Positions 9,209-18,564 of a stretch of 64,000 bases of DNA are shown here, piece after piece; the first letter of the stretch is position 1; the number at the start of each line of letters is the position of its first letter. The notes beneath the pieces were generated by a model. It saw nothing but the letters and a program-made list of their open reading frames with translations. It made no database searches and was not told the DNA's origin. Source of the stretch: Balneolaceae bacterium UBA2956 (GTDB lineage: Bacteria > Bacteroidota > Rhodothermia > Balneolales > Balneolaceae); the NCBI GenBank assembly GCA_002348545.1, contig DEBM01000065.1:1-64000 (forward strand), in the 5' to 3' direction. The translations under genes and the position numbers were made by a program.

Positions 9209-10054
9209 ATGATCATGTTAACTTCATATGGCTATTCCTTTCGATTGATATTGAATGAACATACTAAGATATCGGCTTTTGGCTATATTGTGCTTATTCT
9301 TTCTGTAATTTTGATGGTAACTGATAAATTAAAAGCACAAGATACAAAATATATTCGCAGCTTAGCTACATCTGAAGATGGTGGTCTAATGGTGGACGAT
9401 TTTGAGGACGATAGCGTTGGGGAGTTACCCTACAATTGGTTCGAGCAAAGAGGACTAAACCGGCCCTATAATTATCCAGTGGATATTAAAAAGGACTATT
9501 TATATCGTATTGCCAATGAACAAAGCCCTAATACTAAAATTAATCAATTCTTACGATTTGACGGAATCAAAGCAAAACATTTAAATTTCCCCTTACATCA
9601 GGTCAATAATTTAAATCTCAATAGAACTCCAGTACTATCTTGGAAGTGGAGAATATGGGATATTCCTGCTGGCGCAGATGAACGAAATAATAAAGTAAAC
9701 GATACTGCAGCGAGTGTTTATGTTGTTTTCAAAATAAAGCGGATGGCATTGGTCAAAGAGGTGCCACAGAGCATACGTTATACATGGAGTAGCAGCTTGC
9801 CCATTGGCACGGAGATTTCTGCTTTTTTTGGTTACCAAAAAATTATTGTAGTTGGAACAGGGCAACCCAGTAATCTTAATGGAGAATGGAAGGCTTTTTC
9901 TCGTAATCTAAAAGAAGATTATGAACGGCTTTTTGGTGAAAACTTACCAGCTACTCCTCTTGCAATTCTTCTTCTTAGCGATGGTGATTCCACAAATGAC
10001 TTTGCAAAAGCCGACTATGATGACATTGGATTTTATCCAACAGGACATCACTAA
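9209..10054 (+). CDS. DUF3047 family protein, exported or membrane-anchored
   Basis: The 281-residue protein has a hydrophobic helix near residues 20-44 and a likely signal cut before QDTKY. The mature part has the family's sequence signs: VDDFEDDSVGELPYNW, the strand LSWKWRIWDIPAG, VYVVFKI, and near the end the pattern LAILLLSDGDSTND followed by ADYDDIGF. This is the jelly-roll-like DUF3047 family, which has no known reaction. It lies 105 nt before the MMPL-type exporter on the same strand, so an envelope role alongside that exporter is plausible. The family assignment is from pattern memory and the start is the first ATG of the open frame. Confidence 0.6.
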   Translation: MIMLTSYGYSFRLILNEHTKISAFGYIVLILSVILMVTDKLKAQDTKYIRSLATSEDGGLMVDDFEDDSVGELPYNWFEQRGLNRPYNYPVDIKKDYLYRIANEQSPNTKINQFLRFDGIKAKHLNFPLHQVNNLNLNRTPVLSWKWRIWDIPAGADERNNKVNDTAASVYVVFKIKRMALVKEVPQSIRYTWSSSLPIGTEISAFFGYQKIIVVGTGQPSNLNGEWKAFSRNLKEDYERLFGENLPATPLAILLLSDGDSTNDFAKADYDDIGFYPTGHH

Positions 10055-10070
10055 ACAAGTAAAGGCCATG

Positions 10071-10097
10071 TAATTAATTTATAATTAATTAGTTTTT
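10071..10097 (+). terminator. AT-only hairpin with T-tract, possible weak terminator
   Basis: TAATTAATT (10071-10079) and AATTAATTA (10083-10091) form a perfect 9-bp inverted repeat around TAT, followed by G and five T. It sits 17 nt after the DUF3047 stop and before the RND gene. With no G-C pairs the hairpin is weak, so it may only partly separate the two genes. Confidence 0.3.
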
Positions 10098-10159
10098 ATC
10101 CTCCAATACTGTTTTTAGTACAAAGACTAATTTAATTCCGAATTTCGTACCTTTATCGG

Positions 10160-12646
10160 ATGAAATTTATTCTAGATTGGTTTTTTCCATTACTCAAAAT
10201 TAATATCCATCACCCATTTAAGGTTTTATTGGCGGCTTTCGTACTTGCTTCTTTAGGCGGATATTACGCAGTTCAGTTAAAGGTAGATACCGACTTAGCT
10301 AATTTATTACCAAAAGATCACCCTAATGTTCAGGCATTAAATGAACTTAAGGATATGGTAGGAGGGGAAACGGCTATGCAGGTGGTTATTAAGAGCCCCA
10401 ATTTTCAAGCAAACAAACGATTTGCAGAAGCTCTTATTCCAAGGAGTTTGGCCCTTTTTTATCCTCGGTACAATGATGGCTATTTCCAAAGGGTAGAGTA
10501 CACCAAGGATACCGAATTTATACAGGATAACGCTCTTTATTTGGCAAGTGACAAAGAATTAGAGGATTTGACAGGGTGGTTGGAAGACGAAATTAAACAG
10601 GCTAAAGAAAAAGTTAATCCCTTTTATTTTGATTTAGGTTTTGAGGATGATCTTCAAGAGGAAGATACAGATATAGAAGATTTTAGGGCATCCTACGAGT
10701 CAATCGTGCCATCGGAATATCCGGTTAATGAAGATAGTACCGTTATGGTTCTGAATTTCTATCCTACAGGATCTAAGAGTGATATACAATTTTTAGAAGA
10801 TATGTTTGCTGCTTATGAAAGCTTGTTAGTTGATATGAAACCAATGGATTATAATGCTCAAATGCAGGTTTTTTATGGGGGGAGGTTGCAGCGACATTTA
10901 GAAGAATTGACTTCTATTATGAGAGATGTATTAGGTAGTTTTGTTTCTGGAATAAGCAGTGTGATTTTATTGGTTATGCTTTATTTCTTTCTCAAAAAGT
11001 ATTTGCATTATCGTAAAGGAGAGGATAGAGAACATAGTTTTATAGCTCATTTGATAAGAATGCCTTTACCTATATTAATAATTGGTGTTCCACTGATAAG
11101 TAGTTTGTTGTGGACATTTGGCTTGACCTATTTTGTTTTTGGAATGTTAAACACAATGACTTCTGTTCTGTTTGTCATTTTGTTTGGCCTTGGTATTGAC
11201 TATGGTATTCATTACTACGCCCGATATATAGAATTACGATCTGATGGATTGGGCGTTGAAAAGGCCATATTAACGACCCATGAGACTACGGGTGAAGCTA
11301 TTATTGTAAGCGCACTAACTACCGCAGTAGCATTGTTTGTATTAATTGTGGCTGATTTTAGAGGGTTTTCTGAGTTTGGATTTATTTCAGGTGTGGGAAT
11401 ACTTTTCGCTTTATTAGCCATGCTTTATTTACTCCCCTCAATCTTAATAATTCTGGAGAGGTACAACTTAATATTGTTTTCGAAGCGTAAGGAAAAAAAG
11501 GTTTATTCAACTCGAATTTTCCCTTTTTACCAGAGTGTGGTGGTGTTGGGAATGTTGATAGCAGGGATTGTATTATTAAGTACTGGAAATCTTCGGTTTC
11601 AGTATGATTTTGGCAAATTAGAGCCTCGCTTTCCTAAATATGAACAGTTTAGTAAGCTTTCTGGACAGGTTAGTACGAGTACTAGGAGAAACCCAGCCTA
11701 TATTATTGCGGATGATGAAAAGCAAGTTCAGCAGTTATTAGAGGTCTTACGACAACGAGCCAATGTTGATAGTTTAAGCCCAACCATTGCTAGTATAGAA
11801 GCTTTACAAGAACGTTTCCCACTAAGTGAGACAGATAAAAAAATTAAACTAAATAAAATTAGTTATATACGTAAACTTCTATCGGATCCTTTATTGATCA
11901 ATGATAGTTCGGATGATTTTGTACGTCTACGTAGAGCTTCACAGACTAAGACTGCACTAACTATTGAGCAAGTTCCTGATTATTTACAAGCCCAATTTGT
12001 ATCTAAAGATGGTGAAATAGGTCGATTTGTAATAGTATATCCTTCGGTTGGATTATCCGATGGGAAGCAGTCTATTGCCTTTAAAGATGATGTCTCTGAA
12101 ATTATTCTATCCGACGGAACAACAAAATACGCTGCAAGTACAAGTATTGTAGCTGCTTCGATGTTAGATTTAATGCGCTCTGAAAGTCCCTATATGGTTG
12201 GAGCCACTTTTCTAATTATTTTTCTTTTTATGCTGTTCACATTTAGATCCATAAAATGGTCCATCATAGCAATGTTACCGTTAATGATTGGATTGCTATT
12301 TCTATTTGGAATAATGCTAATCACTGGGTTTCAGTTTAACTTTTATAATTTGGTGGTACTACCTGCTATCTTAGGTATAGGTGAGGATAGCGGAGTACAC
12401 TTGGCCTACCGGTATCGAGAAGAAGGTAAAGGACGCTTAGCTGTCGTTTTAGCTAGTACAGGGCAACACATAACCGTTGGTTCAGTCACCACTATGTTAG
12501 GTTTTGCAGGCTTATTATTTACGGCACATCCAGGTTTGCAATCGTTGGGAATTATGGCGGTACTTGGAATTGGAATGACCTTAGTAACATCCCTTACTTT
12601 TTTACCAGCTCTGTTACAATGGTTAGAGCTAAAGGGTAAAATCTAG
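10160..12646 (+). CDS. RND superfamily exporter, MMPL/HpnN-like
   Basis: The 828-residue inner-membrane protein has the two-fold RND layout: one helix at about 20-40, a large periplasmic loop (about 45-255), a bundle of five helices, a second lone helix near 455, a second loop and five more helices. Each half carries the MMPL-type polar motif in its fourth helix: GLGIDYGIHYYARY near residue 341 and GIGEDSGVHLAYRY near 737. The charged residues in these motifs relay protons. The length and the absence of HAE-type adaptor-docking features fit the lipid-exporting MMPL/HpnN branch. Known relatives move hopanoids or other lipids to the outer membrane; the substrate here is unproven. Confidence 0.8.
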   Translation: MKFILDWFFPLLKINIHHPFKVLLAAFVLASLGGYYAVQLKVDTDLANLLPKDHPNVQALNELKDMVGGETAMQVVIKSPNFQANKRFAEALIPRSLALFYPRYNDGYFQRVEYTKDTEFIQDNALYLASDKELEDLTGWLEDEIKQAKEKVNPFYFDLGFEDDLQEEDTDIEDFRASYESIVPSEYPVNEDSTVMVLNFYPTGSKSDIQFLEDMFAAYESLLVDMKPMDYNAQMQVFYGGRLQRHLEELTSIMRDVLGSFVSGISSVILLVMLYFFLKKYLHYRKGEDREHSFIAHLIRMPLPILIIGVPLISSLLWTFGLTYFVFGMLNTMTSVLFVILFGLGIDYGIHYYARYIELRSDGLGVEKAILTTHETTGEAIIVSALTTAVALFVLIVADFRGFSEFGFISGVGILFALLAMLYLLPSILIILERYNLILFSKRKEKKVYSTRIFPFYQSVVVLGMLIAGIVLLSTGNLRFQYDFGKLEPRFPKYEQFSKLSGQVSTSTRRNPAYIIADDEKQVQQLLEVLRQRANVDSLSPTIASIEALQERFPLSETDKKIKLNKISYIRKLLSDPLLINDSSDDFVRLRRASQTKTALTIEQVPDYLQAQFVSKDGEIGRFVIVYPSVGLSDGKQSIAFKDDVSEIILSDGTTKYAASTSIVAASMLDLMRSESPYMVGATFLIIFLFMLFTFRSIKWSIIAMLPLMIGLLFLFGIMLITGFQFNFYNLVVLPAILGIGEDSGVHLAYRYREEGKGRLAVVLASTGQHITVGSVTTMLGFAGLLFTAHPGLQSLGIMAVLGIGMTLVTSLTFLPALLQWLELKGKI

Positions 12647-12674
12647 TTTCAATTTGATGTAACTCGTTTGACTA

Positions 12675-14189
12675 TTATTGTTTCCAAAAAGTGGAGGAAA
12701 ATAATATTATCACAGTGAAGAGTTCTAATCGACCAATCATCATTAAAATGATTAGAATCCATTTTGCGGCATAAGGTAAAGTGGCAAAATTATCCGTTGG
12801 GCCGAATTCACCCCAAGCCGGGCCAACATTACCCAAAGCAGAAATACTCGCTCCAATACTGGACATTAAATCATAACCAAAAAGGCTTATCAATATGACT
12901 CCAATTCCAAAAATTAGAATATATAGAATAAAAAAACTTAGTACAGTGCGTTGAATACTTGGTTCTATTGCTTGATCACCTATACGAATAGGTATAATGG
13001 CTCTTGGGTGAATGATTTGTTTAATTTCACGTCCTAGATTTGAAATTAGTATCATCCATCTGACCATTTTTAAACCACCACTTGTCGATCCAGCACTAGC
13101 TCCAGTAAAAAAGAATAATAGTAGAACTGATGCCCCAAAGGTATACCATAGTTCGTAATCGTCTGTAACATATCCTGTAGTCGTAATTATGGCAACTACT
13201 TGAAAGCTACCATATTGAAGGGCCTCTAATAAAGTACGCCCATCAAAATACCATAGTGAAAAAGTAATTATAAAAATACCGATAACGGTGACAAAAGTAT
13301 AAAAGCGCGTTTCGCGATTGTTAAAAAATGTACTCATGTCACCTTTGAAGAGTCGGAAATGCATGGCAAAATTTACGCCAGATAAAAACATAAACAATGT
13401 GACAATTACATCGATATAAACGGAATCAAATGCTGCTATACTATCGTCTTTGGTAGAGAATCCACCACTTGCCAGTGAAGTGAAAGCATGATTCAGCGCA
13501 TCGAACCAATTCATAGAAGGGTGTAACCATAATAGCATAAATTCTAGAGCAGTCAATGCAAGATACACTACCCATAATAATTTTGCTGTTTCTTGTACTC
13601 TAGGAGTTAGTTTATCAGCGGTAGGTCCCGGAGATTCAGCTTGGAAAAGCTGCATGCCTCCAATACCGAGTAAGGGTAAAATTGCTAATGAAAGCACAAT
13701 GATTCCCATACCTCCGAGCCACTGAGCTAGTGAGCGCCAAAATAGAAAGCTATGCGGCAGAGATTCTATATTTGGGTTTTGAAAACCAGTTGAAGTGATG
13801 CCACCCATTATAGTAGACCCTGTAGTAGTAAGGCCACTCATTGTTTCAAATACTGCATCAGTATATGAGGGTAATATGCCAGATATGATAAAGGGTAAAG
13901 CCCCTACAAGCGACAGAGTAATCCAAGTTAAAGCAACTACCATGAAACCTTCCCGAATACGTATCTCTTCAGTAGGCTTGAAGAGCCACCAAAGTAAACC
14001 GCCAGAAATAAATGCTATACCTGCTGAAATAAGAAAACTATGCCATGTATCCTCTGCATAGATTAAATCTATACCAACAGGGAAGAGTAGGGCGAAACCC
14101 AAAAAGAAAATGAAGGCCCCTAGAATACCTAATACAACCAAAAAATCAATTTTTGGGCGATTTAAACTGGATATAGGACTATTTGGCAT
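12675..14189 (-). CDS. trkH: TrkH/KtrB-type potassium uptake channel subunit
   Basis: The 504-residue membrane protein forms the ion-conducting part of a Trk/Ktr potassium transporter. It has the four-fold M1-P-M2 layout with its selectivity-filter loops visible: TTTGST at 121-126, ASGGFST in the second repeat, TTTGY in the third and GNVGPAWGEFGP in the fourth. All four carry the conserved glycine. Length suits TrkH (about 480-510) rather than the shorter KtrB. The gene starts 4 nt after the trkA stop, so the two subunits form one leftward operon. It converges with the RND gene, leaving 28 nt between stops. Confidence 0.92.
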   Translation of the reverse strand: MPNSPISSLNRPKIDFLVVLGILGAFIFFLGFALLFPVGIDLIYAEDTWHSFLISAGIAFISGGLLWWLFKPTEEIRIREGFMVVALTWITLSLVGALPFIISGILPSYTDAVFETMSGLTTTGSTIMGGITSTGFQNPNIESLPHSFLFWRSLAQWLGGMGIIVLSLAILPLLGIGGMQLFQAESPGPTADKLTPRVQETAKLLWVVYLALTALEFMLLWLHPSMNWFDALNHAFTSLASGGFSTKDDSIAAFDSVYIDVIVTLFMFLSGVNFAMHFRLFKGDMSTFFNNRETRFYTFVTVIGIFIITFSLWYFDGRTLLEALQYGSFQVVAIITTTGYVTDDYELWYTFGASVLLLFFFTGASAGSTSGGLKMVRWMILISNLGREIKQIIHPRAIIPIRIGDQAIEPSIQRTVLSFFILYILIFGIGVILISLFGYDLMSSIGASISALGNVGPAWGEFGPTDNFATLPYAAKWILIILMMIGRLELFTVIILFSSTFWKQ

Positions 14190-14193
14190 AACC

Positions 14194-15546
14194 CTATTGA
14201 AATAATTGACTGACTTTATCTATTGCTTCCGGCAAACAAAAAACCATTACTCGATCACCTGTTTCTATATGCGTAATACCGGTTGCAATTTCTACCTTAC
14301 CTTCGTGCAACACCCCGCCAATAACACAGCCCTCAGGCAAGTGTGATTTATTTAACGGTTTCTTGGTAATTTTTGACCCATCACCTGCCTGTAGTTCAAT
14401 CACCTCTGCTTTAATACCTCTTAATTCAGTAACAGAAATAACCTTTCCTTTACGAACATAACGATGAATTTCATTAGAAGCGGCTACTTTTTTATTGATT
14501 ACTGCGTCTAAACCAATCGTTTGACTTAGGGGAATAAAATCTTGTTTTGAGATTAATGCCACGGTTTTTTTCACTTCTAGATGTTTGGCCATTAAACACG
14601 AAATAATATTTGATGCCTCGTCATCTGTAACGGCTACAAAAGCATCCATTTCACCTATTCCCTCAGTAGCTAATAGATCAGGATCGGTTGGGTTTCCGTG
14701 GAGAACCATAGCATTTTTTAGCTCAACTGCAAGATCATTAGCCTGTTCAAAATTAGGTTCGATTAGTTTTACACTCCATTTTTTTCTTTCATCCGAACAC
14801 AATAGGCGTGCAATCATCCGACCAATAGCCGATCCTCCTGCTATCATTATTCGACTAAGTTCAGTTTCTTTTTTACCTGTGCTGGCTATAAGTCCAGGAA
14901 TATCCTCTGTTCTAGCTAAAATGAAGATTTGGTCGTATGCTTGCATTTTAACGGAGCCACTAGGAATAAGCGTATGTCCGCGTCTGCCAATTGCAACAAC
15001 GCGAAAGATTGCTTGAGCGTACATTTGAGCGTATTCTATTAAAGTTATTCCTAATAGAGGAGAGTGCTTATCCAACCGGATACCGACCAACTGCATTCTA
15101 TTTTCTGCTAAATTTATTACATCACTAGCAGCTGAGCGCTTTAATAAGTGAGCAATATCTTTGGCAGCAATTAACTCCGGATGAATCATTACATCTATGC
15201 CTATGTCGCTTGGAGAAAGAGGGCTGTTTACTTGTGAGAATTCATCGCTGCGAACTCTCGCAATAACAGTTGCACATCCTAATCGTTTACCCATCATTGC
15301 CGAAATCATATTCACTTCATCCACATTGGTGACGGCAATTAACATGTCAGCTTCACCAACTCGAGCCTTTACTAAATCATTTGCAGATGTGGCACTACCC
15401 TCAACGGTTAAAACATCAAGGGTTTCCGTAGCTCTTTGTAGGCATTCTCTATCTCGGTCGAGTATAGTCACATCGTGTTTTTCTTTGGATAACACACTTG
15501 CTAAGTCATATCCAATTTCACCCGTACCGATTATAACAATCTTCAA
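14194..15546 (-). CDS. trkA: TrkA potassium channel regulatory subunit
   Basis: The 450-residue cytoplasmic protein binds NAD(H) or other nucleotides and gates TrkH. It has the duplicated RCK layout of TrkA: RCK_N1 begins MKIVIIGTGEIGYDLA with GTGEIG at 7-12 and the acidic end of strand 2 at LDRD (29-32); TrkA_C1 follows around 145-225; RCK_N2 begins with GGSAIGRM at 237-244, and TrkA_C2 ends the protein. The second glycine motif is less canonical than the first, as is usual. The ATG at 15546 gives the expected first strand. It is the first gene of the trkA-trkH operon. Confidence 0.93.
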   Translation of the reverse strand: MKIVIIGTGEIGYDLASVLSKEKHDVTILDRDRECLQRATETLDVLTVEGSATSANDLVKARVGEADMLIAVTNVDEVNMISAMMGKRLGCATVIARVRSDEFSQVNSPLSPSDIGIDVMIHPELIAAKDIAHLLKRSAASDVINLAENRMQLVGIRLDKHSPLLGITLIEYAQMYAQAIFRVVAIGRRGHTLIPSGSVKMQAYDQIFILARTEDIPGLIASTGKKETELSRIMIAGGSAIGRMIARLLCSDERKKWSVKLIEPNFEQANDLAVELKNAMVLHGNPTDPDLLATEGIGEMDAFVAVTDDEASNIISCLMAKHLEVKKTVALISKQDFIPLSQTIGLDAVINKKVAASNEIHRYVRKGKVISVTELRGIKAEVIELQAGDGSKITKKPLNKSHLPEGCVIGGVLHEGKVEIATGITHIETGDRVMVFCLPEAIDKVSQLFQ

Positions 15547-15634
15547 TGGTGCACAGTTAATTAAACAATAATAAAGCTACCATCTTTTAATCATAAATAA
15601 AAGAAAACAAGTATTTTCACACGTTTATTGCCAA

Positions 15635-15657
15635 TAGTACCTTAGTATGATGGTACT
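15635..15657. promoter_or_regulatory. Inverted repeat upstream of trkA
   Basis: TAGTACC and GGTACTA form a 7-bp inverted repeat around a 10-nt centre, about 90 nt upstream of the trkA start. It could be an operator or an RNA hairpin in the trkA leader. No regulator is identified and no T-tract follows on the minus strand. Confidence 0.3.
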
Positions 15658-15689
15658 ACTTTAATAATCTAGGTGTTTCATTTTGAACA

Positions 15690-15777
15690 CAACATAGCAA
15701 TTAAGCAAAGAATTTGCTCGAATTCTTGGAGGAAAAGGAATATATATATATTGAAAGCATCGGAGGTGCTTTTTTTT
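15690..15777 (+). ncRNA. Candidate small RNA beside trkA
   Basis: The 290-nt gap between trkA and the metalloprotease gene has no convincing open frame. On the plus strand it holds two consecutive hairpins. The first pairs AAGAATT with AATTCTT around TGCTCG (15707-15726); the second is the terminator at 15754-15777. Between them lies a purine-rich single-stranded stretch, GGAGGAAAAGGAA. Both flanking genes are on the other strand, so the plus-strand terminator has no coding gene to serve. The 5' end is not defined by a clear promoter; the start given is a guess. Confidence 0.25.
15754..15777 (+). terminator. Rho-independent terminator on the plus strand with no plus-strand gene before it
   Basis: AAAGCATC (15754-15761) pairs with GGTGCTTT (15765-15772) through one G-T wobble and a 3-nt loop, and an unbroken T-tract runs to 15777. 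On the minus strand the tract becomes a run of A before the hairpin, so the signal is directional for rightward transcription. Both flanking genes, trkA and the metalloprotease, run leftward, which leaves this terminator without an obvious client gene. Confidence 0.6.
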
Positions 15778-15836
15778 ATGGCTCGGTTCGAATAATGGCC
15801 AAAGAGTTAGCTAAGTTAAGTGAATCGAGTTAATTC

Positions 15837-18290
15837 TTATTCCTTTTTGTACGTTAGTAGTTGTTCAACCCGAATAATAGCATCTTTTAAATGAGCTCTT
15901 TGGATGCTATTTTCTGTTTCTTTGTCTAAATATTGTTTTAAGTCTTGTTCTAAAAAGGCTAATTCTGTTCGTATTAATGGTCGAATGTCAGAATTTTTTA
16001 GATCTACAGGATTCCTACTGCTGCCCATTTGATCCATATTTAAGAAAGAATCAAAACGTGAAAGATATACGCGTTGTAGGGTACGTCGATAGACATCAAT
16101 TTCTCCTTTCTCCTCATAAATCTCTTTCCAAATTCCAAGGCGAAGGGATTGAAGCATTTCATCGGGGGGCAGTACATCCGATCCAAGTTCGGTATATTCA
16201 ATCATACGAAGTAAGACGCTTGGATTTAGCACAGAATTAAGTAATCTACCCTGTAGAGATTGTATACGGTCAATACTACCAGTTGCTTGAATGTTTTGTA
16301 ATATGTTGGTGTCCAAGAGCCAGTATGGAGTAGAGAAAACATGTTCATTCAAGAATTCTAAAGCACGAAGTTGATTTTCTTTGCTCACAGGGGTATAGAC
16401 AAAACCATCTTGATCTGCCGATTTTCTGTTTTGATATACCCCGCCAATATTAGTTGCAACGTGTCGAGAATAGCGTGACCACATACCGATTAGTTCTCCA
16501 TATATCTCCTCTAGATCCTCATAGCCCTCACCTTCAGTATAGGTCCATTCCATTAATTCAGGAACAATTCGCTTTAAATTCATAAGGCCATAGGTGCTTG
16601 CTTTAACCGGATCATCCCCTAAATCTTCGGTTTGTGCGGATGGGTCATAGCCCGTTGAACCTGCAAACTTGTATACAGGATCTCCCGATTTTTCCATGAT
16701 CCATGAATCTAGGGTCACCTTTTCATCTTCAGGTGTCTTTGCGTTTATAACCAACCTGTATCCCCAATTAACCGAATAGAGATCATAGGGGCCTATTTGA
16801 CGAATGAAGCGAATATTTTCATCTCCTGGTTGAGCCACATAGTTCTGCCGAGCATATTCCATAATGGTTGTAGCAATGCCATACTTTTGGGTAAAACTAC
16901 CCGATCGCAGTGAGTCTACAGGGTAGGCAGAACTTGACTGCATATTGTGGGGTAATCCTAAAGCATGACCGATTTCGTGCGAAATTACCCTTCTCATGGT
17001 CTCGCCAATCAAATCATCGGCTAGTTTGAGTTTTCTAGCTTCGGGATTGGCAGCACCTGTTTCAATCATTAGGCGGTTTCTATAGGATCGCATATGGTTA
17101 TGATACCACACAATATCACTTTCAATGATTTCACCCGATCTAGGATCAGTTACACTAGGACCTATTGCATTTCGAATCTCGTTGGCTACCCATCTAACGG
17201 TTGAATATCTAATATCCTCTGGACTCCAATCAGGATCTTCACTAGGAGATGGTGGAAGCTTAGCTTGTATGGTATTTTTAAATCCTGCTTTCTCGAATGC
17301 AACATTCCAATCTTCTATACCTTTGATGATGTAGCTGCGATATTTTTGAGGTGTTGCAGGGTCTAAATAATAGACTATTGGTTTTTTGGGTTCGACTAAT
17401 TCCCCTCGAAAATAGGCTGTAGAATCACTTGGTTCTAGTCTCCATCGTCGAATATAGGCCTTTCGATCCGCTTTTTGCTGTTCAGAACCAAAATCTATCT
17501 GTTGGATGGTGAACCAACCTACTCTATAATCAAAAAGTCTTTTTTTCATGGGAACTTTAGGTAATAATACCAAGGACTGACTCATTCGAATACTTAAGGT
17601 AGCATTGGATGATGATGACGGAGGATTGTTAGCTTGGTACGTGAGGACATGACGTACCTCAAGATTTTTAGGGAAGCTCTTTACGCTTTCAACATAGCTT
17701 CTATTACCATCCAACCGTCTGACTTGGTATTCTCGCCGTAAAAAGGGAATTACCCCACTAATCGCTTCAATATCCTCAGTGAAAAAATCACTAAGCTCAA
17801 CAACGGTAACCCCATTAGTTGCGTCGTACAACTCTTGATCAAATGCGGCAAGAATGGGTGCAAAATTATTAGCCTTTACCGATTCATAAATTGGTAAAGC
17901 GCTATCGGCTATGTTTTCATAAGAAACTTCCTTAATTAAAATGCGATCATGCACTTTACTGAACTGTAATACACGCTCTGCTGTTTTAGACCCAGCTGAA
18001 TAAAAGCCAAAATATCCATTTGGTACGCCCGCTACACGACTGACCATAAGGAAGTCTCTGTTTAACAAGGAATCGGCAATTCCCCAATAAATTTTTTCTC
18101 CTTTTTGCATAACCGTAATGACTCCTTCGTCGGTCTGATCCATGTCTTTTGCGAAATCAGTTATGGTAGCAGGTGAGGGTTGTTTATCTGGGATTGTCGT
18201 TGGTGAGTCAATGGTAGTAATCAATTGTCCATTAATTGAGCAGGAGCAAAGAAACAGGGCAATAAGTAAATTTTGAACAAAAAAACGCAT
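15837..18290 (-). CDS. Large zinc-dependent metalloprotease lipoprotein (DUF5117/DUF4953-like)
   Basis: The product is a zinc metalloprotease of the large family with DUF5117 and DUF4953 domains found in the Bacteroidota and relatives. The zinc site HEIGHALGLPHN is complete (HExxHxxGxxH, first His at residue 438 from the start used here). The segment before it, with PSVTDPRSGEIIESDIVW, is typical of these enzymes. I chose the ATG at 18290 because it gives a short lipoprotein leader (FLCSCS, Cys near residue 15); a longer open frame starts at 18380 but adds a stretch of 30 residues without domain meaning. The substrate is unknown; it probably acts outside the inner membrane. It is transcribed alone, leftward, divergent from alanine dehydrogenase. 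Confidence 0.85.
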   Translation of the reverse strand: MRFFVQNLLIALFLCSCSINGQLITTIDSPTTIPDKQPSPATITDFAKDMDQTDEGVITVMQKGEKIYWGIADSLLNRDFLMVSRVAGVPNGYFGFYSAGSKTAERVLQFSKVHDRILIKEVSYENIADSALPIYESVKANNFAPILAAFDQELYDATNGVTVVELSDFFTEDIEAISGVIPFLRREYQVRRLDGNRSYVESVKSFPKNLEVRHVLTYQANNPPSSSSNATLSIRMSQSLVLLPKVPMKKRLFDYRVGWFTIQQIDFGSEQQKADRKAYIRRWRLEPSDSTAYFRGELVEPKKPIVYYLDPATPQKYRSYIIKGIEDWNVAFEKAGFKNTIQAKLPPSPSEDPDWSPEDIRYSTVRWVANEIRNAIGPSVTDPRSGEIIESDIVWYHNHMRSYRNRLMIETGAANPEARKLKLADDLIGETMRRVISHEIGHALGLPHNMQSSSAYPVDSLRSGSFTQKYGIATTIMEYARQNYVAQPGDENIRFIRQIGPYDLYSVNWGYRLVINAKTPEDEKVTLDSWIMEKSGDPVYKFAGSTGYDPSAQTEDLGDDPVKASTYGLMNLKRIVPELMEWTYTEGEGYEDLEEIYGELIGMWSRYSRHVATNIGGVYQNRKSADQDGFVYTPVSKENQLRALEFLNEHVFSTPYWLLDTNILQNIQATGSIDRIQSLQGRLLNSVLNPSVLLRMIEYTELGSDVLPPDEMLQSLRLGIWKEIYEEKGEIDVYRRTLQRVYLSRFDSFLNMDQMGSSRNPVDLKNSDIRPLIRTELAFLEQDLKQYLDKETENSIQRAHLKDAIIRVEQLLTYKKE

Positions 18291-18473
18291 ATGTTTGAAC
18301 TTATAAATTGCGGGTAAGAGGGTAGTCATCATGGAAAATAGAATAGGATAGGTTATGTCAAGTGCTCGGATTATAAACATTTAAAAATTCCATACAAAAC
18401 AGTACTGCTTTATTTGGAGAAAAGCGTATTTTTAAATCTCGTTTTTTATCAATCAATTCACTCTTCATCGTTA

Positions 18474-18494
18474 ACCCTATTTCATTAATAGGGT
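18474..18494. promoter_or_regulatory. Perfect 8-bp inverted repeat between the metalloprotease and ald
   Basis: ACCCTATT (18474-18481) and AATAGGGT (18487-18494) are exact inverted copies around TCATT. They lie 70 nt upstream of the ald start in a divergent intergenic region, a suitable place for an operator. A second, weaker GTGGG/CCCAC pair lies about 20-45 nt further on, in the presumed ald leader. No regulator gene is adjacent. Confidence 0.4.
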
Positions 18495-18564
18495 AAAAGA
18501 ATCAAAACACTAAATGAGTGGGCAATAAAATAAAACCCACCTTAATTATTTAAGAGGCTTAGTA

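Noticed and set aside
3982..12646. Complete capsule or O-antigen locus
   Set aside because: Two glycosyltransferases and a flippase are present, but no polymerase, chain-length regulator, initiating transferase or sugar-nucleotide genes are visible.
15197..15571. Plus-strand open frame of 124 residues opposite trkA
   Set aside because: It is a shadow of the trkA coding frame, Ser-rich by complement, with no domain.
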